In this document: positions 54,609 through 63,321 of the stretch, piece by piece
Layout of the letters: each line of letters begins with the position of its first letter
How positions within the stretch are numbered: position 1 is the first letter of the stretch
Origin: Bacteroidales bacterium UBA5371
GTDB taxonomy: Bacteria > Bacteroidota > Bacteroidia > Bacteroidales > P3
Assembly: GCA_002407855.1 (NCBI GenBank)
Contig: DHPF01000007.1
Location: 1-64,000 of the forward strand
DNA length: 64,000 nucleotides
Reading direction: 5' to 3'
Notes under the pieces: model-generated
What the model was told of the DNA's origin: nothing
What the model saw: the letters and a program-made list of their open reading frames with translations, nothing else
Database searches by the model: none
Translations under genes and position numbers: made by a program

Positions 54609-55352
54609 TTAATTGGATAATTGCTCACTTGTTTTGCCAAATCGTCTTTCTCTTGACTGATAATCAACAATTGCCTCATATAAATTCTCCTTTGAGAAGT
54701 CAGGCCATAGTACATTGGTGAAATATAATTCTGAATAGGCTAACTGCCACATAAGAAAATTACTCAAACGCAACTCTCCAGAAGTGCGTATAAGCAAATC
54801 AGGGTCAGGAAAATTCTTAGTGCACAAATAATTAGAAATAGTTTCTTCCGTTATAGCTTCAAGGCTTAGCTCATTATTTATTACTTTATTGGTTATTTCT
54901 TTTGCTGCCTTAGTAATCTCCCAACGGGAAGAATAACTTAAAGCAATAATCATAGTTAAGCCTGTATTATTTTTGGTCAAATCTCTAACTCTATTCATGG
55001 TTTGAGTGGTTTGAGGATGTAGCTTCTCAATTTCACCAATCACCTCAAAGCGGACATTATTCTTCATTAGGGTAGGCGTTTCATTCTCAATAGCCTGCAT
55101 AAACAAGTGCATAAGTCCGTCTATTTCCTCTTTTGGACGGTTCCAATTCTCAGTTGAAAAAGCATAAAATGTTAAGAATCCAATGCCTAACTCTACCGAA
55201 GCCTCAGTTACATCTCTAACACTTTGCACTCCGTTTTGATGCCCAAAAATTCTTTCCTTACCTTTTTGTTTAGCCCAGCGACCATTACCATCCATAATAA
55301 CAGCAATATGTTTAGGTAATAGAGAAGGAATAATTTTTTCTTTTAAACTCAT
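54609..55352 (-). CDS. uppS: Undecaprenyl diphosphate synthase (isoprenyl transferase)
   Basis: cis-prenyltransferase making the C55 carrier for peptidoglycan and LPS; 247 residues. HIAVIMDGNGRWAKQKGKER holds the catalytic Asp and pyrophosphate loop; FYAFSTENWNRP, PDLLIRTSGELRLSNF and MWQLAYSELYF are conserved blocks, and the C-terminus SRERRFGKT is typical. 94 nt upstream of bamA, a conserved adjacency. A -7 element lies 23 nt before the start. Confidence 0.95.
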   Translation of the reverse strand: MSLKEKIIPSLLPKHIAVIMDGNGRWAKQKGKERIFGHQNGVQSVRDVTEASVELGIGFLTFYAFSTENWNRPKEEIDGLMHLFMQAIENETPTLMKNNVRFEVIGEIEKLHPQTTQTMNRVRDLTKNNTGLTMIIALSYSSRWEITKAAKEITNKVINNELSLEAITEETISNYLCTKNFPDPDLLIRTSGELRLSNFLMWQLAYSELYFTNVLWPDFSKENLYEAIVDYQSRERRFGKTSEQLSN

Positions 55353-55374
55353 ATAAAATCAAGATTTGAATTGA

Positions 55375-55382
55375 CAAAGATA
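55375..55382 (-). promoter_or_regulatory. -7 element upstream of uppS
   Basis: TATCTTTG on the minus strand, 22 nt before the uppS ATG. No convincing -33 element. Confidence 0.5.
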
Positions 55383-55596
55383 CAAAAATAATAAATACTA
55401 CATTAAATTAATTGTATTTTATTGTTTTGGCTTTATTATAGAATTCGTATTTTGGATATTTTGAAAAACTAAAAATTGCCAAGCAGTAAAGTTCATAGAA
55501 ATAGATAGTTTTTAAAATGAGAATACATTCATACCCAATTTTAAGAGCTATGCAACTACATAATTTATAAGCTAATAATAATTAAACTTTTTTATA

Positions 55597-55604
55597 TATC
55601 TTTG
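55597..55604 (+). promoter_or_regulatory. -7 element of the DUF4292 gene
   Basis: TATCTTTG on the plus strand matches TAnnTTTG and lies 26 nt before the ATG at 55631. The upstream -33 region is AT-rich without a TTTG. Confidence 0.5.
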
Positions 55605-55630
55605 CAGTCTTAATCTAATAATTTATTTAT

Positions 55631-56482
55631 ATGAAGAAAAATAGGTTTTATTTTTTGGTTTTAATGGTTGTAACCCTGCTTTCATTAGTTTCTTGTAAAA
55701 CTCAAAGAGAGCTGACTAATCCTTTATATAACGATATAACTCATACTTTCGAAAAGAAAGATTCAGTTGATTTACAAAAAGCAGAGGCTCTTTTAAAGAC
55801 TGAAAAAGATAAGCTTATGGTTAAGGAAATCACCGATTTATCGGCAGGATTTTCATCTCTTAGCTCCAAGGTCTCGGTGATTTATGGAGGAAATTCATTT
55901 AGTGGAAATATACGAATTATTAAGGATAGCGTTATTTGGCTTTCCATAGGAAAGTTTGGTTTTGAGGGTGTCAGAGCTTTACTAACCAAGGATAGTATAA
56001 AGGTGATTAATAAATTAGAAAGGGAATATTTTTCTGGTGATTATGTTTTTCTTCGTGATATTTTAGGATTTTCTTTGAGCTATGATATATTGCAGAGCAT
56101 GTTATTGGGTGAAGATTTCCAGTCGTATGCAGATACTGGTTATGTTCTAAAAAACAATGAAAACAGAGCGGAACTTTATTTTGCTGAACGTAGGCATAAC
56201 TCTAATCAAGATTTGTTTCCTAAGCTAAATCAATTGATAGAGTATAATACCGATTTGAAATATATTGAGAGGAATTATTTCTTGATTACAGACTCTAAGC
56301 ATAAGATGGATATTCATTATAATTCTTATTTGAGCCTACCTAATATTCGTTTGGTTGAGACAATGAGGGTTTTGGTCTTTACAGGTAAGACTTCTATTGT
56401 GGAGATAAACTTTGACAAGCAACGGATTAATGATGCCTTAGATATTCCTTTTACTATTCCACAAGGCTATTCACGAATGTAG
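55631..56482 (+). CDS. DUF4292-family lipoprotein
   Basis: 283 residues. Lipoprotein signal with Cys22 (SLVSCKT). The middle (GFSSLSSKVSVIYGGNSFSG, IRIIKDSVIWLSIGKFGFEG, REYFSGDYVFLRDILGFSLS) matches the DUF4292 pattern, a Bacteroidota family with a LolA/LppX-like open beta-barrel, so lipid or lipoprotein handling at the outer membrane is a reasonable guess. It converges with apbE, and the two stop regions overlap by 16 bp. Confidence 0.82.
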   Translation: MKKNRFYFLVLMVVTLLSLVSCKTQRELTNPLYNDITHTFEKKDSVDLQKAEALLKTEKDKLMVKEITDLSAGFSSLSSKVSVIYGGNSFSGNIRIIKDSVIWLSIGKFGFEGVRALLTKDSIKVINKLEREYFSGDYVFLRDILGFSLSYDILQSMLLGEDFQSYADTGYVLKNNENRAELYFAERRHNSNQDLFPKLNQLIEYNTDLKYIERNYFLITDSKHKMDIHYNSYLSLPNIRLVETMRVLVFTGKTSIVEINFDKQRINDALDIPFTIPQGYSRM

Positions 56483-57486
56483 TTTATGCGATGTTTGAGA
56501 TTGGGAGTAGTGTAGGTCTGATACTGATTCTTGTCCCAATAAATAAAATGAGCTTGGATATGAGGATGATGTTGAAGGAAGGTTTTACTTTTTTCTAAGC
56601 CCATTACCATAAATGCCGTTGCTAACCCATCGCAAAGAGTAGCACTCTTATCAACCACCGATACAGAAAGCAAATTATGAGTTACACTCCTTCCAGTGAA
56701 AGGATCTATGGTGTGCGATTTTTTATTTCCTTTTTCATCTATATAATATTTACGATAGTTACCTGAGGTTACAATGGATTGGTCTTTAAGCTCTAAATAA
56801 GTATTATAGGAACGCTCTTGGTTGCTACTATCGGATGGTTGCTCTATGGCACAAGTCCAAAGTTTTCCATTATCTTTTGTTCCATTAGCTCTAACTTCTC
56901 CAGCTATATCTATAATAAAATTGGTTATCCCTTTTTGAAAAAAGTATTGAGCTATTTTATCACTTGTGTAGCCTTGTGCAATGGCATTAAAATCTATCTT
57001 AGTTTGAGCAAATTTCTTCTTGATTCGGGAGTTTTCTATCTTGATGTTATTGTAACCTACATATTGCAAAAGGGAGTCTATCTGTTCTTGGGTTATTTCT
57101 TCTCTTTCTTTGGCAGCAAAGCCGTATTTCTCAACCAATGCTCCAATAGTACAATCTAAGTAACCTTCGGTTAGCTCGGAGATTTCTTGACTTTTAACAA
57201 AGCAATCTATAAAAATGCTATCTAACTCTACGTCTTTATTTTGATTGACTTGGTTTATAAGGCTTTCTTTATTCCAAAGGGAAACACTTTGGTCAATTTG
57301 GTTGAAAAGGTTTTGAAGGTCTTGTGAGACACTTTGGTTTTGGGTTGGAGTGGCATAATATATTATATGATAATAACTACCTTGGACCATTCCATCAAGG
57401 GTGTTTTTTTGAGGCGATTTGCTACAAGCCCAGAAGAAAAGGATTAGGATTAAATTAAGGATTAAGAGCTTTGAGTATTTGGTCAT
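56467..57486 (-). CDS. apbE: FAD:protein FMN transferase (ApbE family) lipoprotein
   Basis: Periplasmic flavin transferase attaching FMN to Thr in proteins such as RnfG/NqrC; 339 residues. Lipoprotein Cys21 (FFWACSK). Motifs: GSYYHIIYYA, SLWNKESLINQVNQ, IDFNAIAQGYTSDKIAQYF (the conserved 'DLGGIAKGYA' position), ITNFIIDIAGEVRANGTK, KKSHTIDPFTGRSVTHNLLS and SATLCDGLATAFMVMGLEKS with the Mg-binding Asp. Its start lies 32 nt inside the end of the TPR gene, implying coupling. Confidence 0.92.
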   Translation of the reverse strand: MTKYSKLLILNLILILFFWACSKSPQKNTLDGMVQGSYYHIIYYATPTQNQSVSQDLQNLFNQIDQSVSLWNKESLINQVNQNKDVELDSIFIDCFVKSQEISELTEGYLDCTIGALVEKYGFAAKEREEITQEQIDSLLQYVGYNNIKIENSRIKKKFAQTKIDFNAIAQGYTSDKIAQYFFQKGITNFIIDIAGEVRANGTKDNGKLWTCAIEQPSDSSNQERSYNTYLELKDQSIVTSGNYRKYYIDEKGNKKSHTIDPFTGRSVTHNLLSVSVVDKSATLCDGLATAFMVMGLEKSKTFLQHHPHIQAHFIYWDKNQYQTYTTPNLKHRINYIRE

Positions 57487-59161
57487 AATGTTCTTTAATG
57501 GTTTGGCTCCATGAGTCTTTTTGTTTAATTATGCTTTGCATAGCTTGATATGCACCTTTATGGTCTTTTTTCTTGTAAAGAACCCAAGCATAAGTATCTA
57601 CAAAGGTTTGTTGGTCGGGGAATTTATCAAAGGCTTTCTTTGCCATTTGCTCGGCTTTATCCAAATTAGTTTCTTTTAAAGAAAGATAATAGGCATAATT
57701 ATTAAGTATTATATAGTTGTTTGGATTTATTTCTAAGGTTTTATCAAAATAGGTAAAGGCTTCTTGGCTTTGGTCTAATTTGTAGCACACCTCTCCTAAA
57801 TTGGAATAAAAGTCTTCCAAGAGGGCTTTATTATCTACAACTAAGCTAAGCCCTTGTGTTAGTACGGCTTTTGACTCTATATAATTAGCTTTATATAGTT
57901 GGTTTATACCTAAGAAAAGATATGGAACGGGCTGTTCTGGAAAGAGTTCTATGGATTTTTGCGATTCTTTTATAACCGAGTCTTGTTCCCCAAGAGCCGA
58001 AAGGGCAAAGAGTAGGTTTTGGTATAATTCAAATTCATTGGGTTGCTTACCTTTGGAGGCTTCGCCTATTTGAATTGCAGTTCTAATGCTTTGGACAGCT
58101 TTCTCAAATTGAGAAGTCTTCATATAACCTGTTGAAAGAAGCTCCCATACAGCCTTTTCTTGTGGATAATGGACTGCGAGCTCTTCTAAAAGTGTAAAGA
58201 AATGCTTGAAATCTTCTGGATTATCGTCCACAGTTTTGGCGTAAATGGTTAATAGAACTTGTATCTTTGTTGAAAAATCAAGGTTTTTATTTTTTATAGC
58301 CTTATTTAAATAGTGATAAACTTGAGCCTTGTCGTTTTGAACATAGTAGAGGTTTGCAAAAGATACATTAATATAAGGGTCTTGCGGATTGATTTCTTCT
58401 ATTTGCTTGTAGTATTCTAAGGCTTTGGAGTAGTTCTTCTTAGTCATATTGATTTCAGCTAATATTGCTAAATAAGGAGTTTGTTCGGAGGAAGTCTTTT
58501 GTATGTTTTCTATTTCTTTTTCTGCCTTTTCATATTCTTTTTGTTGCATATAGTAGCGGAACTTAATCATTGAGAGTTCTTCAGTTGGCCCCCATTTCTT
58601 CTCTATTTGATTTAGTGTTTTTAGCATATTATCATAATCACCATTCCTATTGTAAACTTCTGCAAGTTCTTGGTAGTATTCTTTTTCTTCAGGATTGATT
58701 TTGATTATATTTTCATATTCTTTGGCTGCATTACCAAAGTCGGAAGTGTTTAGGTAGATTTGAATCAATTGCAAACGATACCAAATATTTTTTGAGTCTA
58801 AGGAAATGGCTTTGTTGGTTAAGGCTATGGATTCCTTTACATCTCTTTTATTAAATAATATGCTTGCTTTGTCAAAATAGGCAGCTGCATAGGTTTCATC
58901 TTGCTTTATTACTTCATCGTAGAGGCTTAGGGCTTTGTCTAAATTGCCTAATTCTTTTTGAGTGCAAGCATCTAAGAACAATCCATCAATTGAGAGTTGC
59001 TTTGAAGTATATTCTCTTTGAGGATTGGTTAAAGTTTTTTTGTTAGAGCTTATAGAACTATCAGAGAACTTATTGCTTGTTTTACAAGAGAAAAACAAAA
59101 GAACTATTAATAGTAATGTGATTAATGGGGTTGAGAATAGATTCTTTAAGCTATGTTTCAT
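57455..59161 (-). CDS. TPR-repeat lipoprotein
   Basis: 568 residues, lipoprotein signal with Cys26 (LLFFSCKT). From about residue 50 to the end it is a series of tetratricopeptide repeats (for example AYFDKASILFNKRDVKESIA, YYQELAEVYNRNGDYDNMLK, FYSNLGEVCYKLDQSQEAFT, ILNNYAYYLSLKETNLDKAE). Likely an outer-membrane or periplasmic scaffold; no enzymatic motif. Overlaps the nucleotidyltransferase start by 4 nt and apbE by 32 nt. Confidence 0.87.
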   Translation of the reverse strand: MKHSLKNLFSTPLITLLLIVLLFFSCKTSNKFSDSSISSNKKTLTNPQREYTSKQLSIDGLFLDACTQKELGNLDKALSLYDEVIKQDETYAAAYFDKASILFNKRDVKESIALTNKAISLDSKNIWYRLQLIQIYLNTSDFGNAAKEYENIIKINPEEKEYYQELAEVYNRNGDYDNMLKTLNQIEKKWGPTEELSMIKFRYYMQQKEYEKAEKEIENIQKTSSEQTPYLAILAEINMTKKNYSKALEYYKQIEEINPQDPYINVSFANLYYVQNDKAQVYHYLNKAIKNKNLDFSTKIQVLLTIYAKTVDDNPEDFKHFFTLLEELAVHYPQEKAVWELLSTGYMKTSQFEKAVQSIRTAIQIGEASKGKQPNEFELYQNLLFALSALGEQDSVIKESQKSIELFPEQPVPYLFLGINQLYKANYIESKAVLTQGLSLVVDNKALLEDFYSNLGEVCYKLDQSQEAFTYFDKTLEINPNNYIILNNYAYYLSLKETNLDKAEQMAKKAFDKFPDQQTFVDTYAWVLYKKKDHKGAYQAMQSIIKQKDSWSQTIKEHYDQILKALNP

Positions 59162-60165
59162 TGTTTTATTTCTGAATAATCTCCTATACTTAATTCTTGT
59201 GTTGTGCCTTCAATAATGGTATTACTGCCAATCATTGAATTACTCGTTTTGACATCTAATAACGAAGAATTGTTTTGGATAATTGCATTGGCAATGTGTG
59301 AAGATGTAATAATTGTGTTTTCTCCTATTGAAACATAGGGTCCTATCTCTGAATTAATAATCTGTGCACCATTTGCAATATAGCATGGAGATATAATTTT
59401 AGAATTGGTTGTTGTTATTTCTTTGGAAACAAGGGTTTCTTTATCTTTTTTTAGTTCCAATATACGTTGGTTGGTATTGACTGTTGCGTTTTTATTTCCA
59501 CAATCTAACCATTCTCTAACGTCATTGGTTATAAACTCTAAGCCTTTGTCCAACATATTTTGAAGAGCATCGGTGAGTTGATACTCCCCTTGTTTATTGA
59601 TATTATTATCAATTAGGTATTGAAGTTCGTTTCTTAAATTCTCTCCATCTAAGAAATAATATATACCTATTATTGCTTCATTTGAAACAAATTCTTTGGG
59701 TTTTTCAACAAAACCTGCAATAGTTCCATTTGAGTTCTTTTTAACTACTCCAAAAGCGGATGGGTCTTTAACTTTATGTGTCCAAATTATTCCATCTCGT
59801 TGAGTGTTGAGCTTAAAGCCTGCGTCAAAAAGAGTGTCTGCAAATGCAACTGTTACCTTTCCTTTGAGGCTTTCTTTGGCACATAAAATAGCATGAGCAG
59901 TTCCAAGCGGTTCCTCTTGATAGTATATTTTGCCTCTTGCATTCAAGCGATGAGCAATATCAATTAACATCTGCTCTACTTCTTTTCCAAAATCGCCGAT
60001 AATAAAGCTTATCTCATCTACTTTCTCCTCACAAACTTCAACAATATCCTCACATAAACGTTCAACTATTGGTTTTCCTGCAATGGGAATTAAAGGCTTT
60101 GGAATAGTTAGGGTGTGAGGACGCATTCTTTTACCCATTCCTGCCATAGGTATAACTATATTCAT
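59158..60165 (-). CDS. Sugar-phosphate nucleotidyltransferase
   Basis: 335 residues. N-terminal nucleotidyltransferase fold: IVIPMAGMGKRMRPHTLTIP with the KPLIPIAGKPIVERL signature, VTVAFADTLFD (metal-binding Asp), GVVKKNSNGTIAGFVEKP and GEYQLTDALQNML. The last 80 residues are a left-handed beta-helix (IINSEIGPYVSIGENTIITS). The glucose-1-phosphate thymidylyltransferase/GlmU-like group is most likely; the sugar cannot be read from sequence. First gene of an operon with the TPR lipoprotein and apbE; -7 element at 60206. Confidence 0.87.
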   Translation of the reverse strand: MNIVIPMAGMGKRMRPHTLTIPKPLIPIAGKPIVERLCEDIVEVCEEKVDEISFIIGDFGKEVEQMLIDIAHRLNARGKIYYQEEPLGTAHAILCAKESLKGKVTVAFADTLFDAGFKLNTQRDGIIWTHKVKDPSAFGVVKKNSNGTIAGFVEKPKEFVSNEAIIGIYYFLDGENLRNELQYLIDNNINKQGEYQLTDALQNMLDKGLEFITNDVREWLDCGNKNATVNTNQRILELKKDKETLVSKEITTTNSKIISPCYIANGAQIINSEIGPYVSIGENTIITSSHIANAIIQNNSSLLDVKTSNSMIGSNTIIEGTTQELSIGDYSEIKQ

Positions 60166-60205
60166 AAGTTTTTTTTAATATTATTAATTCAATTATTAGA
60201 GGTTA

Positions 60206-60213
60206 CAAAGGTA
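60206..60213 (-). promoter_or_regulatory. -7 element of the nucleotidyltransferase-TPR-apbE operon
   Basis: TACCTTTG on the minus strand, 40 nt before the ATG at 60165. -33 region not clear. Confidence 0.5.
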
Positions 60214-60298
60214 CAAAAAATAATAAACTAATGACTAAAAGCGTTTATGTCTTAATTTTTTGTACTTTTACAAATTCAATTTTAATTTTTTTGACCAA

Positions 60299-61858
60299 AT
60301 GTTTAGATATAAAATACTTTGTTTTTTTACCATACTAATCTTATTCCCAATAGTCTTACTTGCTCAACAAAGAGAAGAAAATGACATAATCCGCAACTTT
60401 GAACGCAATTATGACTCTCTTCTTACAAGTTTCTATATTAAACAAAACTCAAAAATAATTAGGACAAATCTCAATAAGAAAAATGATAATCTCTACCTGC
60501 CAACCTCTGCTTCAAATGTTCCCGATTCTGTTTATGCGATGCGATTAAGAGCTTTGCCAAGCTCCATAAAGCTAACCTATAATCAACAAGTCAGAAATAT
60601 AATTGAATACTACATAGACAAAGGTGGGAATAGAGTTGGAGTTTTATTAGGATTGAGTAAGTATTATTTCCCTATCTTTGAAGAAATTCTTGACCAACAC
60701 TCCGTTCCTCACGAATTAAAATACTTGGTTGTGATAGAGTCGGCACTAAACCCTAATGCTGTTTCGCGAGCAGGAGCAACAGGCTTATGGCAATTTATGT
60801 ATTCCACTGGAAAAATGTACGACCTTAGAATTAATTCTATTGTTGATGATAGAAAAGACCCTATTAAATCTTCGGTTGCAGCAGCAAGATATTTAAAAGA
60901 CTTATATAAGATTTACGATGATTGGGAATTGGCATTGGCAGCCTATAACTGTGGCCCTGGGAATGTTAATAAAGCAATGAGACGTTCGGGCAAGAAAGAT
61001 TTTTGGGGCATATACGATTTTTTGCCACGAGAAACAAGAGGCTATGTTCCTGCCTATGTGGCGGCTTGTTATGTTATGAATTATTATAAAGAACATAATA
61101 TTACCCCGTCCCAATTGACCAAACCCGTTGCAACAGACACCATTTCGGTTAGAAGAGATATGCATTTTGAACAAATAGCAGATGTTTTGAATATCCCTTT
61201 TGAACAAATAAAAGACCTCAACCCTCAATACAAGACCAATATAATAATGGCTTCGCAAGATAATTACAGTCTAAAACTCCCTCTTAACTATATTCACGAG
61301 TTCATAACTTTGGAAGACTCCATAGCAGAACACAATAAAGAGAAATATTTTGAACCTGAGTGGAAGCAAAAGTATTATACCACCAAAGAAGTTAAACTCA
61401 CACATAAGGTTAGAAAGAAAGAAACTTGGTCATCAATTGCAAGAAAATATGGAGTAAGCGTTAAGGACTTGAAACGTTGGAATGGGAATAGAAAATACCC
61501 AGTAGTTGGCAGATTACTTACAGTTTATCGCACCATTAAGGTTGAAATTGACAAAGAAGATAAAGACAATAAGAGTCCATTTACCGAAGAGACAAGTGTT
61601 AGCAACGATGCTTCCAATCAGCAGGAAGTAAACGACAATAACTCCTCTTCTGAAAGCGAAGAGGTTTCAAAATCAAGCACTACAAACAAACCTTCTACGC
61701 CAAAGAGTCAAAGTATTAGGCATAAGGTCAGAAAAGGAGAAACAGTTTCTTCTCTTTCTCGCAAATATAATGTTCCTATCAACGAGATAATCCGTCTTAA
61801 TAATCTCAACAAAAACAAACCTATAATAAAGATAGGACAAACTCTAAAAATAAAATAA
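60299..61858 (+). CDS. MltD-like membrane-bound lytic transglycosylase with two LysM domains
   Basis: 519 residues from the chosen ATG. The longer reading from 60260 uses TTG and adds 13 residues ahead of a clean signal peptide (MFRYKILCFFTILILFPIVLLAQQ), so it is rejected. The SLT domain has the catalytic Glu in VVIESALNPNAVSRAGATGL, then WQFMYSTGKMYDL, SSVAAARYLKDLY and LALAAYNCGPGNVNKA. Two LysM domains follow (HKVRKKETWSSIARKYGV and HKVRKGETVSSLSRKYNV), separated by a Ser/Asn-rich linker. It cleaves peptidoglycan glycan strands to anhydro-muropeptides in the periplasm. Confidence 0.92.
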   Translation: MFRYKILCFFTILILFPIVLLAQQREENDIIRNFERNYDSLLTSFYIKQNSKIIRTNLNKKNDNLYLPTSASNVPDSVYAMRLRALPSSIKLTYNQQVRNIIEYYIDKGGNRVGVLLGLSKYYFPIFEEILDQHSVPHELKYLVVIESALNPNAVSRAGATGLWQFMYSTGKMYDLRINSIVDDRKDPIKSSVAAARYLKDLYKIYDDWELALAAYNCGPGNVNKAMRRSGKKDFWGIYDFLPRETRGYVPAYVAACYVMNYYKEHNITPSQLTKPVATDTISVRRDMHFEQIADVLNIPFEQIKDLNPQYKTNIIMASQDNYSLKLPLNYIHEFITLEDSIAEHNKEKYFEPEWKQKYYTTKEVKLTHKVRKKETWSSIARKYGVSVKDLKRWNGNRKYPVVGRLLTVYRTIKVEIDKEDKDNKSPFTEETSVSNDASNQQEVNDNNSSSESEEVSKSSTTNKPSTPKSQSIRHKVRKGETVSSLSRKYNVPINEIIRLNNLNKNKPIIKIGQTLKIK

Positions 61859-61898
61859 ATCTTTATTTAGAATACTCCTTAATTAAAGGAAAATAGTC

Positions 61899-61982
61899 TT
61901 GATATATTTTCAAAAAGAGTTGAGTTATTTTCAATAACTCCTTATTAATTTGTAAAAAGACCTGATTTAAATCTACGTAAAT
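61899..61982 (-). repeat. Degenerate 21-bp-period repeat downstream of the lytic transglycosylase gene
   Basis: Unit starts TTGATAT (61899), TTGAGTT (61920), CTTATTA (61941) and CTGATTT (61962) are spaced exactly 21 bp on the plus strand. Only the period and part of the core are kept. It opens the 511-bp gap between two convergent genes, which also holds two further arrays. Confidence 0.6.
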
Positions 61983-62096
61983 AAGGATTTATTTTTGCAA
62001 CCTTGCAGGATGTAATATGCAACCTTAGGGGTTACTTCTGCAACCTTGCAGGATGCATCGTGCATCCTCTAAGGTTGCAAAATTTATTCCTTATTT
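61979..62096. repeat. 21-22-bp repeat array (GCAACCTT units) ending in a long hairpin
   Basis: GCAACC starts at 61997, 62019 and 62040 (spacing 22 and 21). The last unit meets its inverse at 62058-62060: arms 62040-62057 and 62061-62078 match at 16 of 18 positions around a 3-nt loop. The flanks are also inverted: AAATAAGGATTTATTTTTGC at 61979-61998 faces its near reverse complement at 62077-62096. On RNA this would be a strong hairpin and may end both convergent transcripts. Confidence 0.8.
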
Positions 62097-62110
62097 TGAG
62101 AAATTATATC

Positions 62111-62156
62111 TTGATTCCACGAAATTAAAACTTGATTTCAATAAATTATAATCAAG
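62111..62156. repeat. 21-bp repeat copy with orientation switch
   Basis: TTGAT starts at 62111 and 62132 (21 bp apart), then ATCAA in the opposite orientation at 62151, giving AACTTGAT...ATCAAGTT around the switch. Same core as the arrays at 8.9, 11.5, 17.0, 29.3 and 40.7 kb. The remainder of the gap up to 62369 is AT-rich with nothing recognised. Confidence 0.75.
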
Positions 62157-62369
62157 TTTTATTTGCTGTTTATTAGGAAAGTATTTATGCTTTTGGCTTA
62201 CAAGAAGTGCAATAATTTATTGAAAAGGTAAAATAAGAGTATTCCTATGCAATAATCTTCCTTATAATAAAAGTGATGTTAGATATTATTGCTTAAAAAC
62301 AGATGCACGTTTTGGCAAGTTAGTAAGCAATTGTCTTGGGTTTAGGATTGAGTTTAGGATTAATTCTTC

Positions 62370-63317
62370 TTAAAACACACTAATCTTTAAGTATCGTTTT
62401 GGGTGTTGCTTGATGTCTTCTATAAGGGCATCAAGTTTTTTGGTGGAGGTTTCTAAGTTTTTGTAAAGCTTATCGTCTCTTATCAGAAGCCCTGCACTTC
62501 CTTCTCCATTTTCAATGGATTTTATAATTTTGGAAAGAGAATTGAGGCTTTTGTTTGCTTCAATTATGGTTTCTCCAAGATTGGCTTTGGCTATGGTATC
62601 GCTTATATTGCTAAAATTATTGATTGCATTTGTGAGCTTTTCATTGTTTTGGCGGAAATTACTTGTGATGCTCTCAGCATTATCAATTATTGCTTGTATT
62701 TTAACTTTCTCAGTGTCTATTAGCCCATCCAATTTTATTGAAACATTTTCCAAGTTTTGGGTGATTGATTTGATATTCTCCAAGCTTTGCTTTATATCGT
62801 TTTGTGCTTGTTTGTCTAAAATGGCATTTACTCCAACTATTAATGTATCAACATTAGTCATTACACTATTTAGTTTCACAACAATTGGAGTTATATTATC
62901 TGCCAATTGGTCTATCATTCCGTTTTCTATGGCTGACTCTATGGTATCTCTTCTGTGGAAGGTCTCGTTGGATATTCCCATTTTTATTTTCAAGGCTTTT
63001 GAACCGAGTAAGTCGGAAGAAAATATCATTATCTTAGAGTCTTTGGGGATTTCAATTTCACTATCAACGGCTATCCAAACAATAAATTTACTTGCTTTTT
63101 CATCTATACTCTTTATGTCTTTTATGTATCCTACTTTCATCCCATTAAGATATATGTAGTTGGATTTATATAGCCCCGAAACGTCATCAAAGACGGCGTA
63201 ATAGCTTGTTTCTACATTGAAAAGGTCTTTGCCTTTTAAAAATATAATCCCGAAATATAGTATAGCTATTGTTATTACTCCTATAATTCCTACTTTGTAT
63301 TCAGTTTTTATTTTCAC
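62370..63317 (-). CDS. MCE/MlaD-family lipid-transport protein
   Basis: 315 residues. An N-terminal membrane anchor (about residues 8-28, VGIIGVITIAILYFGIIFLK) is followed by one MCE domain (YYAVFDDVSGLYKSNYIYLN, GMKVGYIKDI, IMIFSSDLLGSKALKIKMG) and a long helical region (residues about 150-315; LENVSIKLDGL, SITSNFRQNNEKLTNAINNF). This is the MlaD-like periplasmic hexamer that carries phospholipids between membranes with an MlaEF ABC transporter, not encoded here. 4 nt after the amidase gene, a pairing common in Bacteroidota. Confidence 0.88.
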   Translation of the reverse strand: MKIKTEYKVGIIGVITIAILYFGIIFLKGKDLFNVETSYYAVFDDVSGLYKSNYIYLNGMKVGYIKDIKSIDEKASKFIVWIAVDSEIEIPKDSKIMIFSSDLLGSKALKIKMGISNETFHRRDTIESAIENGMIDQLADNITPIVVKLNSVMTNVDTLIVGVNAILDKQAQNDIKQSLENIKSITQNLENVSIKLDGLIDTEKVKIQAIIDNAESITSNFRQNNEKLTNAINNFSNISDTIAKANLGETIIEANKSLNSLSKIIKSIENGEGSAGLLIRDDKLYKNLETSTKKLDALIEDIKQHPKRYLKISVF

Positions 63318-63321
63318 AATA

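Noticed and set aside
60263..60270. Promoter -7 element TACTTTTA for the lytic transglycosylase gene
   Set aside because: The last base deviates from TAnnTTTG and no -33 element is seen; position is right but the match is too weak to list.
62515..63159. 214-residue plus-strand ORF
   Set aside because: Antisense shadow of the MCE-family gene; composition is that of a reversed helical protein.
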